Positions 26,862 to 37,214 are shown, numbered from the stretch's first letter. The stretch: 64,000 bases of DNA from an uncultured Oceanisphaera sp. (GCF_947495715.1 NZ_CANLZU010000009.1:62001-126000), one strand, 5' to 3'. Numbers and translations are program-made. The notes: generated by a model from the sequence alone, not told the origin.

Positions 26862-28314
26862 CTTCAGGAATCTGCTTCAGTACTCGCACCAGTAACTGCC
26901 AGAAGCGGGACACCGCTTCTATGTGTACTCGTTCGTCCGGTGAGTGGGCGCCCTGAATGGTCGGCCCGAAAGAGACCATGTCCCACTCTGGGTAGGCCGC
27001 CTTGAACAGGCCGCACTCCAGCCCGGCGTGGATCACCTTGACCTCGGGCAGCACACCAAACAGTTCCTGGTGGGTATTCAGCACCAGCTGCATCACCGCC
27101 GAGTCCGGATTTGGCTGCCAGCCGGGGTAGGCGCCGTCAAAGTCGCAGCGGGCGCCGGCCAGGCGAAACACCGCGGCGGTCATCTCGGCGATCCGGTTGC
27201 GGCCTTCATCGTTGAGTGAACGGATCAGACATTGCACATGAATATGCTCGTCCTCGGTGCCGATGACGCCCAGATTGGTGGAGCTTTGCACCACAGCCTC
27301 CATGCTGCGGCTCATTTCCATCACTCCGTGCGGGCAGGCGAGCAGGGCGGCTCCCAGTCGCTGCTGCAGGGCTGTGGTCATGACTCGCTCGGGTAGCTCG
27401 GTGGGCGCCAGTTCCAGTTGGATGAAGTCGTCGACGCCGTTAAATTCATGGCGGTATTGCTGCCGGCGCCTGTCGACCAGGTTTGCCAGCGTGTCGAGCA
27501 GGTCTGCGGGCAGGGTCAGCAGGGCCGAGGCTTCCCGGGCGATGGCATTGCGCAGGGTGCCGCCGTTCAGCTCGCTCAGGCGGATCGCGGTATGCTGATT
27601 GATATCGGTCAGCAGCTCGGCCAGCAGCTTGTTGGCGCTGGCCCGGCCCTGATGAATGTTGATGCCGGAATGACCGCCACGCAGCCCGGTGATGATCAGG
27701 CGGCGAGCCTGATGGCCGGCCGGTACCGGCTCCGGCTCATAGGGCAGGGTGATATTGGCATCCACGCCGCCGGCACAGCCCATGTACACATCACCGTCCT
27801 GCTCCGAGTCGGTATTGAGCAGTATCTCGCCCTGCAACAGCCCGGGCGTCAGGCCAAAGGCGCCGGTCATGCCGCTTTCTTCGTCGATGGTCAGCAGCAC
27901 TTCCAGCGGGCCGTGCTGTACCTTGTCATCGGCCAGCACCGCCAGACAGGCGGCCAGGCCGATGCCGTTATCCGCGCCCAGGGTAGTGCCACGGGCCCGC
28001 ACCCAGTCGCCGTCTATATAGGGCTGAATCGGGTCCGTGGTGAAGTCGTGATGGGTGTCGGCGTTGGCCTGGGGCACCATGTCCATGTGGGCCTGCAGTA
28101 TGACGCCCTTGCGTTTTTCCATACCGGCGGTAGCCGCCTTGCGAATGATCAGGTTACCGATGGCGTCCTGCATCACCGCCAGGTTTTTCTCGGCCGCCCA
28201 GTCGGTTATCCACTGGCGCAGGGCCGCTTCGTGACCGGACGGGTGAGGAATGCTGCACTGGGTGTCGAAGAACTGCCACAACAGGCGAGGAGAAAGCTGA
28301 CGAATGGAAGACAT
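26857..28314 (-). CDS. pepD: Aminoacyl-histidine dipeptidase (peptidase D)
   Basis: 485 residues, M20 metallopeptidase family, E. coli PepD length. It hydrolyses Xaa-His and other dipeptides in the cytoplasm. Zinc ligands and catalytic residues are seen in LQAHMDMVPQ (about 78-87), TTLGADNGIGLA (about 116-127), TIDEESGMTGA (about 147-157), LNTDSEQDG, and HAGLECGLF near the end. A lid/dimerisation domain occupies the middle. Likely monocistronic. Confidence 0.95.
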   Translation of the reverse strand: MSSIRQLSPRLLWQFFDTQCSIPHPSGHEAALRQWITDWAAEKNLAVMQDAIGNLIIRKAATAGMEKRKGVILQAHMDMVPQANADTHHDFTTDPIQPYIDGDWVRARGTTLGADNGIGLAACLAVLADDKVQHGPLEVLLTIDEESGMTGAFGLTPGLLQGEILLNTDSEQDGDVYMGCAGGVDANITLPYEPEPVPAGHQARRLIITGLRGGHSGINIHQGRASANKLLAELLTDINQHTAIRLSELNGGTLRNAIAREASALLTLPADLLDTLANLVDRRRQQYRHEFNGVDDFIQLELAPTELPERVMTTALQQRLGAALLACPHGVMEMSRSMEAVVQSSTNLGVIGTEDEHIHVQCLIRSLNDEGRNRIAEMTAAVFRLAGARCDFDGAYPGWQPNPDSAVMQLVLNTHQELFGVLPEVKVIHAGLECGLFKAAYPEWDMVSFGPTIQGAHSPDERVHIEAVSRFWQLLVRVLKQIPEA

Positions 28315-28435
28315 GGCATACCTTGTTCAAAGAGCGGCGAAGGAAAGCGATAGCTTAACGCGCTTCTCCTCTGCTTATCCATTCATTAAGCATCGGCAAG
28401 CAATAATCCCGGCTGCCATCACAGCCGGGCAGGCG

Positions 28436-30064
28436 TCAGGCCCTGAACACGTTAACTTCTTCCGCCAGACGACGGCCGAGGCCGGACAGCGTTTCACCGG
28501 CGCTGTCGGTCTCCTGGGTCTTGAGCCGTACTTCTTCCGCCAGCTCGCTCAGGCGGGTCAGGTTATGATTCATTTCTTCGGTGGTTTGCCGCTGCTGGGC
28601 CGCGGCGGTGGCAATATGGCTGTTCATGTCGTTGATCAGCGCCATGCTCTGGTTGATGGCTTCCAGTGTTTCGCCGGCCTGATCGGCGGTGCCCTGAGTA
28701 TCTTTTGCCCGTTGCATCAGGCCGCTCATGCGGTTGACGGTTTCGTCCGCCTCCTGTTGCAGACCCTGAATGATCTCCTGAATTTCATCGGTCGAGCTCT
28801 GGGTTCGCGTGGCCAGATTACGCACTTCATCGGCCACCACCGCAAAGCCGCGGCCCTGCTCTCCGGCCCGGGCCGCCTCGATGGCGGCATTGAGCGCCAG
28901 CAGATTGGTCTGCTCGGCGATGGCCCGAATCACTTCCAGTACCTTGCCGATTTCCTGGCTTCGCTCGGCGAGCGAGCCGAGGCGGTGTTGGGTTTCGGCC
29001 AGCTCGGATACCAGGCTGGCGGCCACCTCCCGGGTATGGGTGACTTTGTTGTTGCCCTCTTGTGCGGCTTTGGCCGACTCGTGGCTGGCCTGAGCCGCCT
29101 GCTCGGCGGCATGGGCGACTTCCTGGCTGGAAGCCAGCATCTCGTTCATGGCGGTGGCCACCTGTTCGGTTTCCCGGGACTGTTGTTCCGATACGCCGCG
29201 ATTGTGGTGCACTATACCTGCCAGTCGCTCGGCGGCGGCGTTGACCTCCAGGCTGATGGGGGACAGCTTGCGCACCGTATCGGCCAGGCGCGAACAGAAC
29301 TGGTTGAAGCTCTTGCTGAGCTGGGTGACTTCATCCCTGCCGTGCTCGTCCAGCCGCTGGCGCAGATCGGCGTCGCCGTGAGAGATATCCCGCATTGCCC
29401 GCACGGTATCGCCCATCGGTTGCAGTATGCTGCGGATGAGGGCGATGGCGACCAATACCGCGATGGCCCCCAGACCGAGTACCACCATCAGTATCTTGAG
29501 CGCCGTGGCCGTCAGCTGGGTCTGCACATCGTCGATGTAGATGCCGGTACCGATAATCCAGCCCCAGGGCGCAAATGGCTGCACATAGGATATTTTATCC
29601 ACCGGCTGCTCGAAACCGGGCTTGGGCCAGAGGTAGTGCACAAAACCCTTACCCTGGCTGCGCACCACCGTCGCCATTTCGACAAACAGCGCCTTGCCGT
29701 CCGGATCCTTGAAACTAGTCAAATCTTCGCCGTTGAGGTCGGGATTCATGGGGTGCAGGATCATGCGGGGCTGGGCATCATTGACCCAGAAATAATTGTT
29801 GTTGCCATAGCGTAATCCGGCAATGGCGTTGAGTGCCTGCCGGCGGGCCTCTTGGTCCGACAGCAGACCCTGCTGCTGTTGTTGATGATAATAATCGGTA
29901 AGGCTGATGACCGACTCCACCTGGCGCATGGCCTGAATTCGCTTTTCTTCTATCAGACCCTGATAGAACAGCCACAACATCATGAGGGTGATGACAACGA
30001 TGCCCGCAGACAGCAGCAGCAGGTTCAGATAGAGTCGTTTGGCGATGGAAAGTGAGCGCAGCAC
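28436..30064 (-). CDS. Methyl-accepting chemotaxis protein with single Cache domain
   Basis: 542 residues, GTG start at 30064 behind ACAAGGATG. Architecture: helix 1 (about 12-33), single-Cache type 2 sensor ([19 protein letters not shown] near 97, [16 protein letters not shown] near 165), helix 2 (about 190-210), HAMP, then the signalling domain with [21 protein letters not shown] near 388. Same length and layout as the receptor at 23366-24994, yet clearly diverged in the sensor, so probably a different ligand. The ribosome-binding site lies in a hairpin of CsrA-target type (30068-30079). Confidence 0.94.
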   Translation of the reverse strand: MLRSLSIAKRLYLNLLLLSAGIVVITLMMLWLFYQGLIEEKRIQAMRQVESVISLTDYYHQQQQQGLLSDQEARRQALNAIAGLRYGNNNYFWVNDAQPRMILHPMNPDLNGEDLTSFKDPDGKALFVEMATVVRSQGKGFVHYLWPKPGFEQPVDKISYVQPFAPWGWIIGTGIYIDDVQTQLTATALKILMVVLGLGAIAVLVAIALIRSILQPMGDTVRAMRDISHGDADLRQRLDEHGRDEVTQLSKSFNQFCSRLADTVRKLSPISLEVNAAAERLAGIVHHNRGVSEQQSRETEQVATAMNEMLASSQEVAHAAEQAAQASHESAKAAQEGNNKVTHTREVAASLVSELAETQHRLGSLAERSQEIGKVLEVIRAIAEQTNLLALNAAIEAARAGEQGRGFAVVADEVRNLATRTQSSTDEIQEIIQGLQQEADETVNRMSGLMQRAKDTQGTADQAGETLEAINQSMALINDMNSHIATAAAQQRQTTEEMNHNLTRLSELAEEVRLKTQETDSAGETLSGLGRRLAEEVNVFRA

Positions 30065-30065
30065 G

Positions 30066-30080
30066 ATAACATCCTTGTTT
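30066..30080 (-). promoter_or_regulatory. CsrA-type hairpin over a chemoreceptor ribosome-binding site
   Basis: On the minus strand, AAC-AAGGAT-GTT (30079 to 30068) forms a 3-bp stem with hexaloop AAGGAT; the AAGGA is also the Shine-Dalgarno sequence of the GTG start at 30064. The stretch ACAAGGATGT matches the CsrA SELEX consensus core. Post-transcriptional control by CsrA is inferred. Confidence 0.5.
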
Positions 30081-30241
30081 CTTTGTCGAGAGCATCAGCT
30101 CGGTTCATACCGAGATTCATACTAGATGAAAGGGCAATACAGGTCGGTGGGTGTTGTGCAAAAATGCGATCTTCTCGTCTTAGCTTTTAGTCTTATACGC
30201 CGGTATATGAACAACGGAGGGGCAATAAAAAGCTGTAACTC

Positions 30242-30270
30242 TGGTCAAGAATGGGCGGGATCTCTATAAT
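30242..30270 (+). promoter_or_regulatory. Sigma-70 promoter of gpt
   Basis: TGGTCA (30242-30247) and TATAAT (30265-30270) with a 17-base spacer, about 127 bases upstream of gpt. The 30065-30397 gap otherwise holds the upstream region of the divergent chemoreceptor and no gene. Confidence 0.65.
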
Positions 30271-30397
30271 GCGGCCATTGTTTGCTCGTTGTTAGACTGA
30301 GGCCGGCTCAATATTTCAATATTGGCGTGGTCTGAAAGATGGCAGTGAGCAGCGGTGACCATCTTGTCTTGAAAGCTAACACCCAAAGGTTCTTTTT

Positions 30398-30868
30398 ATG
30401 TCCAACAAATTCGTCGTCACCTGGGACTCCTTTCAGCGCGAAACGCGCAAGCTGGCCGAACGTCAGTTGCCTGCCAGCCAGTGGAAAGGGATTATTGCCG
30501 TCAGTCGTGGTGGTCTGGTTCCGGCTGCCATCATGGCGCGGGAACTGGGAATTCGTCATGTAGATACCCTGTGTATCTCCAGCTACGACCACAATCAGCA
30601 GCGCTCTGATCTACAAGTGCTCAAACAGGCCGAAGGCGATGGAGAAGGCTTTCTGATCATCGACGATCTGGTGGACACCGGTAATACCGCCAAAGTTATC
30701 CGCGAGATGTACCCCAAAGCCAAATTCGTGACCGTGTTTGCCAAACCAAAGGGCGAGCCACTGGTCGATGACTTTGAAGTGCGGGTAGGGCAAGATACCT
30801 GGATAGAGCAACCCTGGGATATGGGGGTGGTTTTTGCTCCGCCGCTGTGCGAGCAGGACAAAGCGTAA
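30398..30868 (+). CDS. gpt: Xanthine-guanine phosphoribosyltransferase
   Basis: 156 residues, E. coli Gpt type. It converts guanine and xanthine with PRPP to GMP and XMP in purine salvage. The PRPP-binding motif [13 protein letters not shown] is at about 86-98, and [17 protein letters not shown] near 33 matches the family. The C-terminal [17 protein letters not shown] is the base-binding region. Flanked by a consensus promoter and a strong terminator, so monocistronic. Confidence 0.96.
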   Translation: MSNKFVVTWDSFQRETRKLAERQLPASQWKGIIAVSRGGLVPAAIMARELGIRHVDTLCISSYDHNQQRSDLQVLKQAEGDGEGFLIIDDLVDTGNTAKVIREMYPKAKFVTVFAKPKGEPLVDDFEVRVGQDTWIEQPWDMGVVFAPPLCEQDKA

Positions 30869-30896
30869 AAAAAGGCTCCTCGGGAGCCTTTTTTAT
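30867..30896 (+). terminator. Terminator of gpt
   Basis: AAAAAAGGCTCC-TCG-GGAGCCTTTTTT starts at the gpt stop codon. Confidence 0.92.
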
Positions 30897-31024
30897 CGCC
30901 TGCTGTCGAGTAATATGTTGCCTTCCTGCGCCGCCGATGGCGTTTTTTAGGGCAAGGGCGGCGGGTGACCTTTACCCCCGGCCAAAAAAGCGTTACATAT
31001 AGGCTAGTTAACAGGGAGGTATTC

Positions 31025-31423
31025 ATGACCATAGACAAGGTTACTCATCGTAAACTGGTGCGCAAATTCACCGCCATCGGTCCTTATTTACGGGAGCTGA
31101 AGTCGAGCGAGTCGCAATATTTCTTCGACTGTTTATCCGTGTGTGTCAGTGCCAAGGCGGAACCGGAGGCGCGTGAGTTCTGGGGCTGGTGGCTGACGCT
31201 GAGCACCGAAGACGGCATCAATTTCGAGTTTCATTATCAGCTCGGCTTTTTCAATGCGAGTGGCGAGTGGCAACCGAAAGCCTTGCCCAAAAAGCACGAA
31301 GCGGAGGTGGCTCGCACGCTGCGTGATTTTTACGACAAGCTGGGCGTGTGCCTGGATGAACTGTCGCTCAGTGCTCGTCCTTCTCCCGCGTTGGGAAACA
31401 ATCATCTGTTGAGCGTAGCCTGA
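31025..31423 (+). CDS. crl: Sigma factor-binding protein Crl
   Basis: 132 residues, ATG at 31025 behind ACAGGGAGG. Crl binds sigma-S and helps it assemble with RNA polymerase, raising expression of stationary-phase genes. Conserved segments are LVRKFTAIGPYLRE, FFDCLSVCV and EFWGWWLTL. The C-terminal tail beyond the FYDKL helix differs from enterobacterial Crl. Its place directly before proBA matches E. coli, although there the genes are on opposite strands of a phage site region. Confidence 0.93.
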   Translation: MTIDKVTHRKLVRKFTAIGPYLRELKSSESQYFFDCLSVCVSAKAEPEAREFWGWWLTLSTEDGINFEFHYQLGFFNASGEWQPKALPKKHEAEVARTLRDFYDKLGVCLDELSLSARPSPALGNNHLLSVA

Positions 31424-31490
31424 GCCGACCATCACTTGCGACAATAGTCGTTACTATCCGTGGCCCGGATGCGCCTCATTTTATTATCTT

Positions 31491-31505
31491 GCCGGCTTTG
31501 CCGGC
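31491..31505. repeat. Perfect palindrome GCCGGC-TTT-GCCGGC before proB
   Basis: A 6-bp self-complementary stem with a 3-base loop lies 33 bases before proB. It lacks a T tail, so it is not a normal terminator; it may be a leader hairpin. Confidence 0.4.
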
Positions 31506-31537
31506 ATTGCTGTTAGTAAGGAGCCGCAGGGCGTTCC

Positions 31538-32641
31538 ATGAAAGGCAAAACCATTGTTGTAAAACTGGGCACCAGCGTGCTTACCGGCGGTACCCGCCAT
31601 CTGGATCGGGCCCACATGGTAGAGCTGGTGCGTCAGTGTGCCAGCCTGCATCGGGCCGGCCATCAGATTATTGTGGTGACCTCGGCGGCCATTGCCGCCG
31701 GGCGTGAGCACCTGGGCTTTCCCGATCTGGCCGGCACCATGGCCAACAAGCAGATGCTGGCCGCCGTGGGCCAGACCCAGCTGATCCAGAGCTGGCAATC
31801 CCTGTTCAATCTGTATGGATTGCATGTGGGCCAGATACTGCTGACCCGGGCCGATCTGGAAGACCGCGAACGCTATCTTAATGCCCGCGATACCCTGCGG
31901 GCCCTGCTTGATAACCGCATTATTCCGGTAATCAACGAAAACGACGCCGTCGCCACCAACGAGATCAAGGTCGGCGATAACGATAATTTATCGGCCCGGG
32001 CCGCCATTCTGGCCGAGGCCGATTTGTTGATCCTGCTGACCGATCAGAAGGGACTCTTTACTGCCGATCCGCGTAACGATCCCAAGGCGCAGCTGATTGA
32101 AGAAGTACAAACCATCGACGACACCCTGCGCAAACTGGCCGGTGGCAGCATCGGCGGACTGGGCACCGGTGGCATGGCCACCAAGCTGCAGGCGGCGGAT
32201 GTGGCCCGCCGCGCCGGTATCGATGTGGTGATCGCCACCGGTCAGGTGCCGGAGGTGATTGGCCGCCTGGCGGAAGGGGAGCGCATCGGCACTCGTTTTC
32301 CGGCGCTGGCCACCCCGCTCGAAAGCCGCAAACGCTGGATCCTGGCCGGCCCGCCTCCGCACGGCGAAATTCATATCGATGCCGGGGCGGTGAAGGCGGT
32401 GCGGGAAAAAGGCTCCAGCCTGCTGCCCAAGGGCATAGTACGCATAGAAGGCCGTTTTCGCCGGGGGGAGGCGGTACGCATCGTCAATCCCGAAGGGCGG
32501 GAGCTGGCGCGAGGCATCTGTCGTTACGATGCACTCGACCTGACTCGAATCAAAGGACAACACTCTGAGCAGATTGAATCGGTGCTCGGCTATGGCTACG
32601 GCAACGTGGCCATTCACCGTGACGATCTGGTGCTCTTGTAG
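31538..32641 (+). CDS. proB: Glutamate 5-kinase
   Basis: 367 residues. It phosphorylates glutamate in the first step of proline synthesis and is normally feedback inhibited by proline. Amino-acid kinase domain: [12 protein letters not shown] (residues 5-16), [27 protein letters not shown] with [10 protein letters not shown]; the C-terminal PUA domain begins near residue 275. Eight bases before proA, in one operon. Confidence 0.97.
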   Translation: MKGKTIVVKLGTSVLTGGTRHLDRAHMVELVRQCASLHRAGHQIIVVTSAAIAAGREHLGFPDLAGTMANKQMLAAVGQTQLIQSWQSLFNLYGLHVGQILLTRADLEDRERYLNARDTLRALLDNRIIPVINENDAVATNEIKVGDNDNLSARAAILAEADLLILLTDQKGLFTADPRNDPKAQLIEEVQTIDDTLRKLAGGSIGGLGTGGMATKLQAADVARRAGIDVVIATGQVPEVIGRLAEGERIGTRFPALATPLESRKRWILAGPPPHGEIHIDAGAVKAVREKGSSLLPKGIVRIEGRFRRGEAVRIVNPEGRELARGICRYDALDLTRIKGQHSEQIESVLGYGYGNVAIHRDDLVLL

Positions 32642-32649
32642 GAGATAGT

Positions 32650-33906
32650 ATGAATCTGGAACAGATGGGGCAGGCCGCACGCGCTGCCGCCTATACCCTG
32701 GCTGAAACCTCGACCCGGGCCAAGAATCAGGCCCTGCTGGTGATGGCCGATGCCCTCGAGGCGGCCGCCGCCGACATTCTGGCCGCCAACGGCAAGGATC
32801 TGGACGCGGCCCGAGAAAGCGGTACCGGCGAGTCGATGCTGGATCGACTGATGCTGAACCCGGCGCGGATCAAGGCCATTGCCGACGACGTGCGCAACGT
32901 GGTGTCACTGCCGGATCCGGTGGGCAGCGAGCTGGACTCGCGGGTGCTGGAAAACGGCATGCGCTTGTCGCGTCGCCGGGTACCGCTCGGCGTGGTGGGG
33001 GTGATTTATGAAGCCCGCCCCAATGTCACCATCGACATCGCCGCCCTCTGTCTGAAAACCGGTAACGCCAGCATTCTGCGCGGCGGTCGGGAAACCTTTC
33101 ATACCAATCAGGAATTGGTCAAGGTGATCCGGCAGGCGCTGGCGGCAAGCCAGCTGCCGCCAGGCTGTGTGCAGTACATCAGCGAGCCGGGCCGGGAATG
33201 GGTCAGCGGCCTGCTCAAACTCGACCAGTATGTAGACATGATCATTCCTCGCGGTGGTCCCGGCCTGCACCAGTTGTGTAAAGAGCAGGCCACCATACCG
33301 GTGATCATCGGTGGCTTCGGCATCGGTCATGTTTTTGTCGATGACAGCGCCGATCTGGTACGCGCCGTCGAGGTGGTCGATAACGCCAAGACCCACAGAC
33401 CCAGCGTCTGCAATGCCATCGATACCCTGCTGGTACACGATGCGGCAGCTGCCGAATTCCTGCCGCTACTGAGTGCGCGCATGGCGGAAAAAGGCGTCGA
33501 GCTGGTGGCCGAAACCGAAGCATTGAAACTGCTTAACGCAGGACCGGCCAGGGTGCGCGCCGCCGTTGAGGGTGACTTCGACACCGAGTGGCTGGGGCTG
33601 ACCCTGGGGGTGAAAATCGTGACCGGTGTCGATGAGGCCCTGGCGCATTTGCGCGAGCATAACGCCAGCCATTCCGATGCCATTCTCACCAGCAGCCTGA
33701 GCAGTGCCGAGCGCTTTATCAACGGCGCCCCCTCGGCGGCGGTCTATGTCAACGCCTCTACCCGCTTTACCGATGGCGCCCAGTTTGGCCTGGGGGCCGA
33801 GGTGGCGGTCTCGACCCAGAAGCTGCATGCCCGTGGCCCCATGGGGCTGGAAGAGCTGACCAGCTACAAGTGGATAGGCCAGGCGGATTATCTGATCCGC
33901 GACTAG
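32650..33906 (+). CDS. proA: Gamma-glutamyl phosphate reductase
   Basis: 418 residues, aldehyde dehydrogenase superfamily. It reduces glutamyl-5-phosphate to glutamate semialdehyde with NADPH. The catalytic cysteine is in [15 protein letters not shown] (about residue 256); the substrate and cofactor region includes [21 protein letters not shown] and [10 protein letters not shown]. The start ATG follows AGGAGATAGT. Second gene of proBA. Confidence 0.97.
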   Translation: MNLEQMGQAARAAAYTLAETSTRAKNQALLVMADALEAAAADILAANGKDLDAARESGTGESMLDRLMLNPARIKAIADDVRNVVSLPDPVGSELDSRVLENGMRLSRRRVPLGVVGVIYEARPNVTIDIAALCLKTGNASILRGGRETFHTNQELVKVIRQALAASQLPPGCVQYISEPGREWVSGLLKLDQYVDMIIPRGGPGLHQLCKEQATIPVIIGGFGIGHVFVDDSADLVRAVEVVDNAKTHRPSVCNAIDTLLVHDAAAAEFLPLLSARMAEKGVELVAETEALKLLNAGPARVRAAVEGDFDTEWLGLTLGVKIVTGVDEALAHLREHNASHSDAILTSSLSSAERFINGAPSAAVYVNASTRFTDGAQFGLGAEVAVSTQKLHARGPMGLEELTSYKWIGQADYLIRD

Positions 33907-33971
33907 TGGCAAACGGTTGAATCGATAACCCGGCGGCTCTGGTCGCCGGGGCATGATGAAGAGGGGATATT

Positions 33972-34400
33972 ATGCCATCCAAGCTGTTGGACGCCTTGTT
34001 GCTGGCAATGCCGTTATCCCCGACGCTGGAGTCGTGGCGGCTGCATCTCAAGAGCGAACTTCCTTATCCGGTGCAGGGAGCACAAACGCTGTTTATCGGG
34101 GATCCCGCCCTGGTGATAGTGGCATTTCAGCACGACAAGGCCGAGGTGCTGCTGCCGGCCATGCAGTGGCGGCATCACGACATTCATACCGTCAAACCCC
34201 GCTCCCAGGGCGTGGTAGCGTCGCGCGATGGCAGTCTGGAACAATTGCTGGCGCTGGTGGAAGACACCATAGCACTGCGGTTGAAGTCGTTTCACGAATG
34301 CAGCAGTTGCGGCAAACGCTGCGCGCCCGAAGTACTGGGCTCGCTACAGGGCGAACCCGCGTGCCGGGACTGCATCAAGGGACGACGAGTGCTGTTTTAA
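33972..34400 (+). CDS. Hypothetical protein with C-terminal zinc ribbon, 142 residues
   Basis: ATG at 33972 follows AGAGGGGATATT. The N-terminal part (about 1-100) is mixed alpha/beta without a recognisable motif; it contains LEQLLALVEDTIALRLKSFH. The C-terminus has CSSCGKRC and PACRDC, four or five cysteines spaced as a small zinc ribbon. I do not recognise the family. It lies 65 bases after proA on the same strand and may be co-transcribed. Function unknown. Confidence 0.75.
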   Translation: MPSKLLDALLLAMPLSPTLESWRLHLKSELPYPVQGAQTLFIGDPALVIVAFQHDKAEVLLPAMQWRHHDIHTVKPRSQGVVASRDGSLEQLLALVEDTIALRLKSFHECSSCGKRCAPEVLGSLQGEPACRDCIKGRRVLF

Positions 34401-34606
34401 GGCCGGGATTGGTGAATAGGGATCAGGGAGTGGCCGGTGTTTGCAGGCCCGCTTTTATAACGGTTTATGGTGCTGAATGATGCATGATTTGTCCGAATAA
34501 ATTCGAGCCCACAGAATACCATTCCCCATTCCCTGGTCCCTGGTCCCTGGTCCCTGGTCCCTAATCCCTAATCCCTAATCCCTAATCCCCATTCCCTAGT
34601 CCCCGA
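34401..34606. repeat. CCCTAAT/CCCTGGT heptamer array
   Basis: From about 34518 the sequence steps in sevens: CCATTCC, CCTGGTC repeated about four times, then CCTAATC repeated about four times, then CCCATTC, CCTAGTC. A short complementary arm, GGGATTGGTGAATAGGGATCAGGG, lies at 34401-34427. The array ends at the stop codon of the minus-strand thioredoxin-like gene. Confidence 0.7.
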
Positions 34607-35108
34607 GGCGGGCCAGCAACAATCGTAGGTACATGCCCGGCAGTGTGGTAATGCCGGCGGTGGCGAAGCGCAGCTTGCCCTGGCTGGCCACCATCAGGGT
34701 GGGCGTGACGCCGACGGCCAGAATTTGCGCCAGCCGGTGATCCTCATCGTTCACCACCGTAAAGTCATATCCCTTTTCACGCACATAGCCGGCAACCCTG
34801 GCATTCGGACCCGAGGCGATGGCGATGCTGACTACGCGAGCATGGGGGGCGTCGATCAGGTTCACCATCGGGGACACGATGCGGCACACGCCGCACCAGC
34901 TGGCCCACACATACACCAGCACCGGCTGTTGCCGGCTCATGGCATCGAGACTGATGGTCTCGCCGCCTAATGTGGTCATGGCGCCCAGAGCCGCCACCTC
35001 GGTGGGCAGATCCCGGCTGCGCCAGAGATCGACGGCCGTGACCACAACTCCGATCAGCAACAGGTAGGCAAGGCCGGAGGTGAATCGCCTGCGCCAGGAT
35101 CGCTTCAT
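34596..35108 (-). CDS. scsD: Membrane-anchored thioredoxin-like protein, ScsD type
   Basis: 170 residues: one N-terminal membrane helix (about 11-27) followed by a periplasmic thioredoxin fold with the CXXC motif VWASWCGVCRIVSP (about 67-80) and the cis-proline in VGVTPTLMV. It overlaps the 3' end of the ScsB-type gene by four bases and resembles ScsD of suppressor-of-copper-sensitivity loci. It probably receives electrons from ScsB and reduces periplasmic disulfides under metal or oxidative stress. Confidence 0.85.
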   Translation of the reverse strand: MKRSWRRRFTSGLAYLLLIGVVVTAVDLWRSRDLPTEVAALGAMTTLGGETISLDAMSRQQPVLVYVWASWCGVCRIVSPMVNLIDAPHARVVSIAIASGPNARVAGYVREKGYDFTVVNDEDHRLAQILAVGVTPTLMVASQGKLRFATAGITTLPGMYLRLLLARLGD

Positions 35109-37162
35109 GACTTATTCCTGCTTTCATTCAGGGCCTCGATCACCTTGTCGGTGGTCAGCAATACCTCCAGTGCCTTGCCTTGGGGCAGGCCGGGGCCGAA
35201 TACCTGATTGAAGGGAATGCCGGCGCGTTGGTTGGCGCGCAGGTAGTCGGTAATGGCCGCGTCGGGGCGAGTCCAGTCGCCGCGCATCAACACCATGTCC
35301 TCTTCCTGCAGCGCCGAGTAGACCGGATCCCGTAACACCACGCCTATCTTGTTGGCCTGACAGGTAATGCACCAGTCGGCGGTGATGTCGATAAACACCC
35401 GCTTGCCGGCAGCCACTTCGCGCTCGATACGAGCCGGATCCAGCGGCTGCCAGTCAAGCTCGTCGGTGACCGGGCTGACCCAGCGAGACTGGGTCACCAG
35501 GGCGCCCACGCCCCCCGCAGCACCAAGCAGCATGATGCCGGCCAGGCCGAAGAGCAGGCCCCGGCTGCCGTAATGGCGCAGCAAAGACCACAGTGGCAGC
35601 ACTATCAATATGGCGGCCAGCACCAGGGTGGCAGTATTACCTAGGGTCGATTGCAGCAACGACAGCAGCCACAGGCTGGTGGCCAGCAGCATCAGCCCGA
35701 ACAGCCACTTCACCCGGATCATCCAGGGGCCGGGCCTGGGCAGGGCGCCGATAACACCGGGAAACAATGCCAGCACCAGCCAGGGCAGCGCCATGCCCAG
35801 CCCCAGACCGGTGAAGATGGCAATCAGCACCAGCGGTGAAGACGCCAGCGCCACCGCCACGGCGGTGCCGAGGAAGGGCGCCGAGCAGGGCGTGGCGAGC
35901 AGGGTAGCGAACATGCCTTGCAGCAGATGGCCGCCGTTGCCGTGGCCGGGGCGGGTGGCCAGCCAGGTGCTCATGGCGGTGGGCAGACGGAGCTCGAACA
36001 GGCCGAACAGGTTAAGCGAGAACAGCGCGGTGACCAGCAGCATAAAGCCGATAAAGCCCGGCTGCTGAAACTGGATGCCCCAGCCAAGCTGGGCGCCGGA
36101 CCAGGTGAGGATCAGCATAAAGCCCGCCAGCGCCCAGAACGACAGCATGATGCCGAGGGCAGACCACAGCAGGGGGCGCCGCACATCGGCCCGGCTGCGG
36201 TGACCCAGCAGCAGACTGTTGAGCTTGAGCCCCAGCACCGGCAATACACAGGGCATGATGTTGAGGATCAGGCCGCCGAGCAGGGCATAGAGCAGTACCA
36301 GCCCCAAAGGAGGGGCGGTTGCAGCCACCGGGGGCAGGGTGCCACGGGTGATGGCGCCGGCCAGCTCTTCGGCCAGCCCCTCGTCGGTGGCGGTAATCAC
36401 CACCACCTGCCCGTCCAGATTCAACTCCGGATCCCAGCTGCCGACCTTGAAGCGGGCCTGCAGCCGGGTGTCGTTCACCGTCAGCTGTGGCTGACTGAAG
36501 ATGCTGCTGTCGAGCTCGTCGACGTATACCGCCGGTTGCTGCCAGCCGCGGGGGTTGGTCAGGCTGATATCGAGTTGTTTGGCGACCGGATCCCAGACCA
36601 GCTGCTCGGCCTGTATCAGGCTTGCCGCTCTGGGCACCCGCGACACCGCCTGCTGATACTGATGATTCAGCGTCTCGTCGGTTGCCATCTGCGGATCCAG
36701 CGGCAATGTCAGCGAATACTCGGTGAGCACACAGATGGTGGTGCAGCTGGGCAGGGTCAGCAGGCCTTCAAAGGTGGCCGGCTTTCCGGCGTCGGCCGGG
36801 GTCAGTTGCAGCGGAAAGTCGACCTCGTGGCGATAGCCCTGGGTTTCGACTCCCAGCAGGGTAAAGCGCTCGGGCAGCGGCCACTGCCAGTTGACCGACA
36901 GCGGGTTCTTGGACGACGGCCACTCCAGCCGGGGCGCGATGCCGCCTTCGCCCGGGGAGCGCCAGTAGGTTTTCCAGTCGTCTTGCAGACGAACCTGCAA
37001 CAGCGCCGGATAATAATTGTTGACCGCATCATAGGGGCCGGTCTGCACCAGTCGCACCTGCACCGGGGGGTGTTCGGGTGCCTGCAGCCAGCCGGTGTCG
37101 GCGGCCTGCAGCGGCAAGGTGGTTGCCAGCAACAGGATAAAAAAGCTAAAAATTCTGATCAC
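35105..37162 (-). CDS. scsB: DsbD-family thiol:disulfide transporter, ScsB type
   Basis: 685 residues. Signal peptide (ends LQAADT, about residue 21); long periplasmic N-terminal domain with a cysteine pair in LPSCTTICVL; eight-helix membrane core with one cysteine each in NIMPCVLPVLGLKL and ATPCSAPFLG; C-terminal thioredoxin domain with ADWCITCQAN. This order and the long N-domain separate ScsB from DsbD. It carries electrons from cytoplasmic thioredoxin to periplasmic partners. First of the scsB-scsD pair. Confidence 0.88.
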   Translation of the reverse strand: MIRIFSFFILLLATTLPLQAADTGWLQAPEHPPVQVRLVQTGPYDAVNNYYPALLQVRLQDDWKTYWRSPGEGGIAPRLEWPSSKNPLSVNWQWPLPERFTLLGVETQGYRHEVDFPLQLTPADAGKPATFEGLLTLPSCTTICVLTEYSLTLPLDPQMATDETLNHQYQQAVSRVPRAASLIQAEQLVWDPVAKQLDISLTNPRGWQQPAVYVDELDSSIFSQPQLTVNDTRLQARFKVGSWDPELNLDGQVVVITATDEGLAEELAGAITRGTLPPVAATAPPLGLVLLYALLGGLILNIMPCVLPVLGLKLNSLLLGHRSRADVRRPLLWSALGIMLSFWALAGFMLILTWSGAQLGWGIQFQQPGFIGFMLLVTALFSLNLFGLFELRLPTAMSTWLATRPGHGNGGHLLQGMFATLLATPCSAPFLGTAVAVALASSPLVLIAIFTGLGLGMALPWLVLALFPGVIGALPRPGPWMIRVKWLFGLMLLATSLWLLSLLQSTLGNTATLVLAAILIVLPLWSLLRHYGSRGLLFGLAGIMLLGAAGGVGALVTQSRWVSPVTDELDWQPLDPARIEREVAAGKRVFIDITADWCITCQANKIGVVLRDPVYSALQEEDMVLMRGDWTRPDAAITDYLRANQRAGIPFNQVFGPGLPQGKALEVLLTTDKVIEALNESRNKS

Positions 37163-37214
37163 GAATAGAGTCTCCGATGGATTAACGCAAGCTTACAAGA
37201 TGGCGGCGTTAATC

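Noticed and set aside
31424-31537. Prophage attachment site at crl-proB
   Set aside because: The region is 114 bases with only a short palindrome, and no integrase or tRNA is near.
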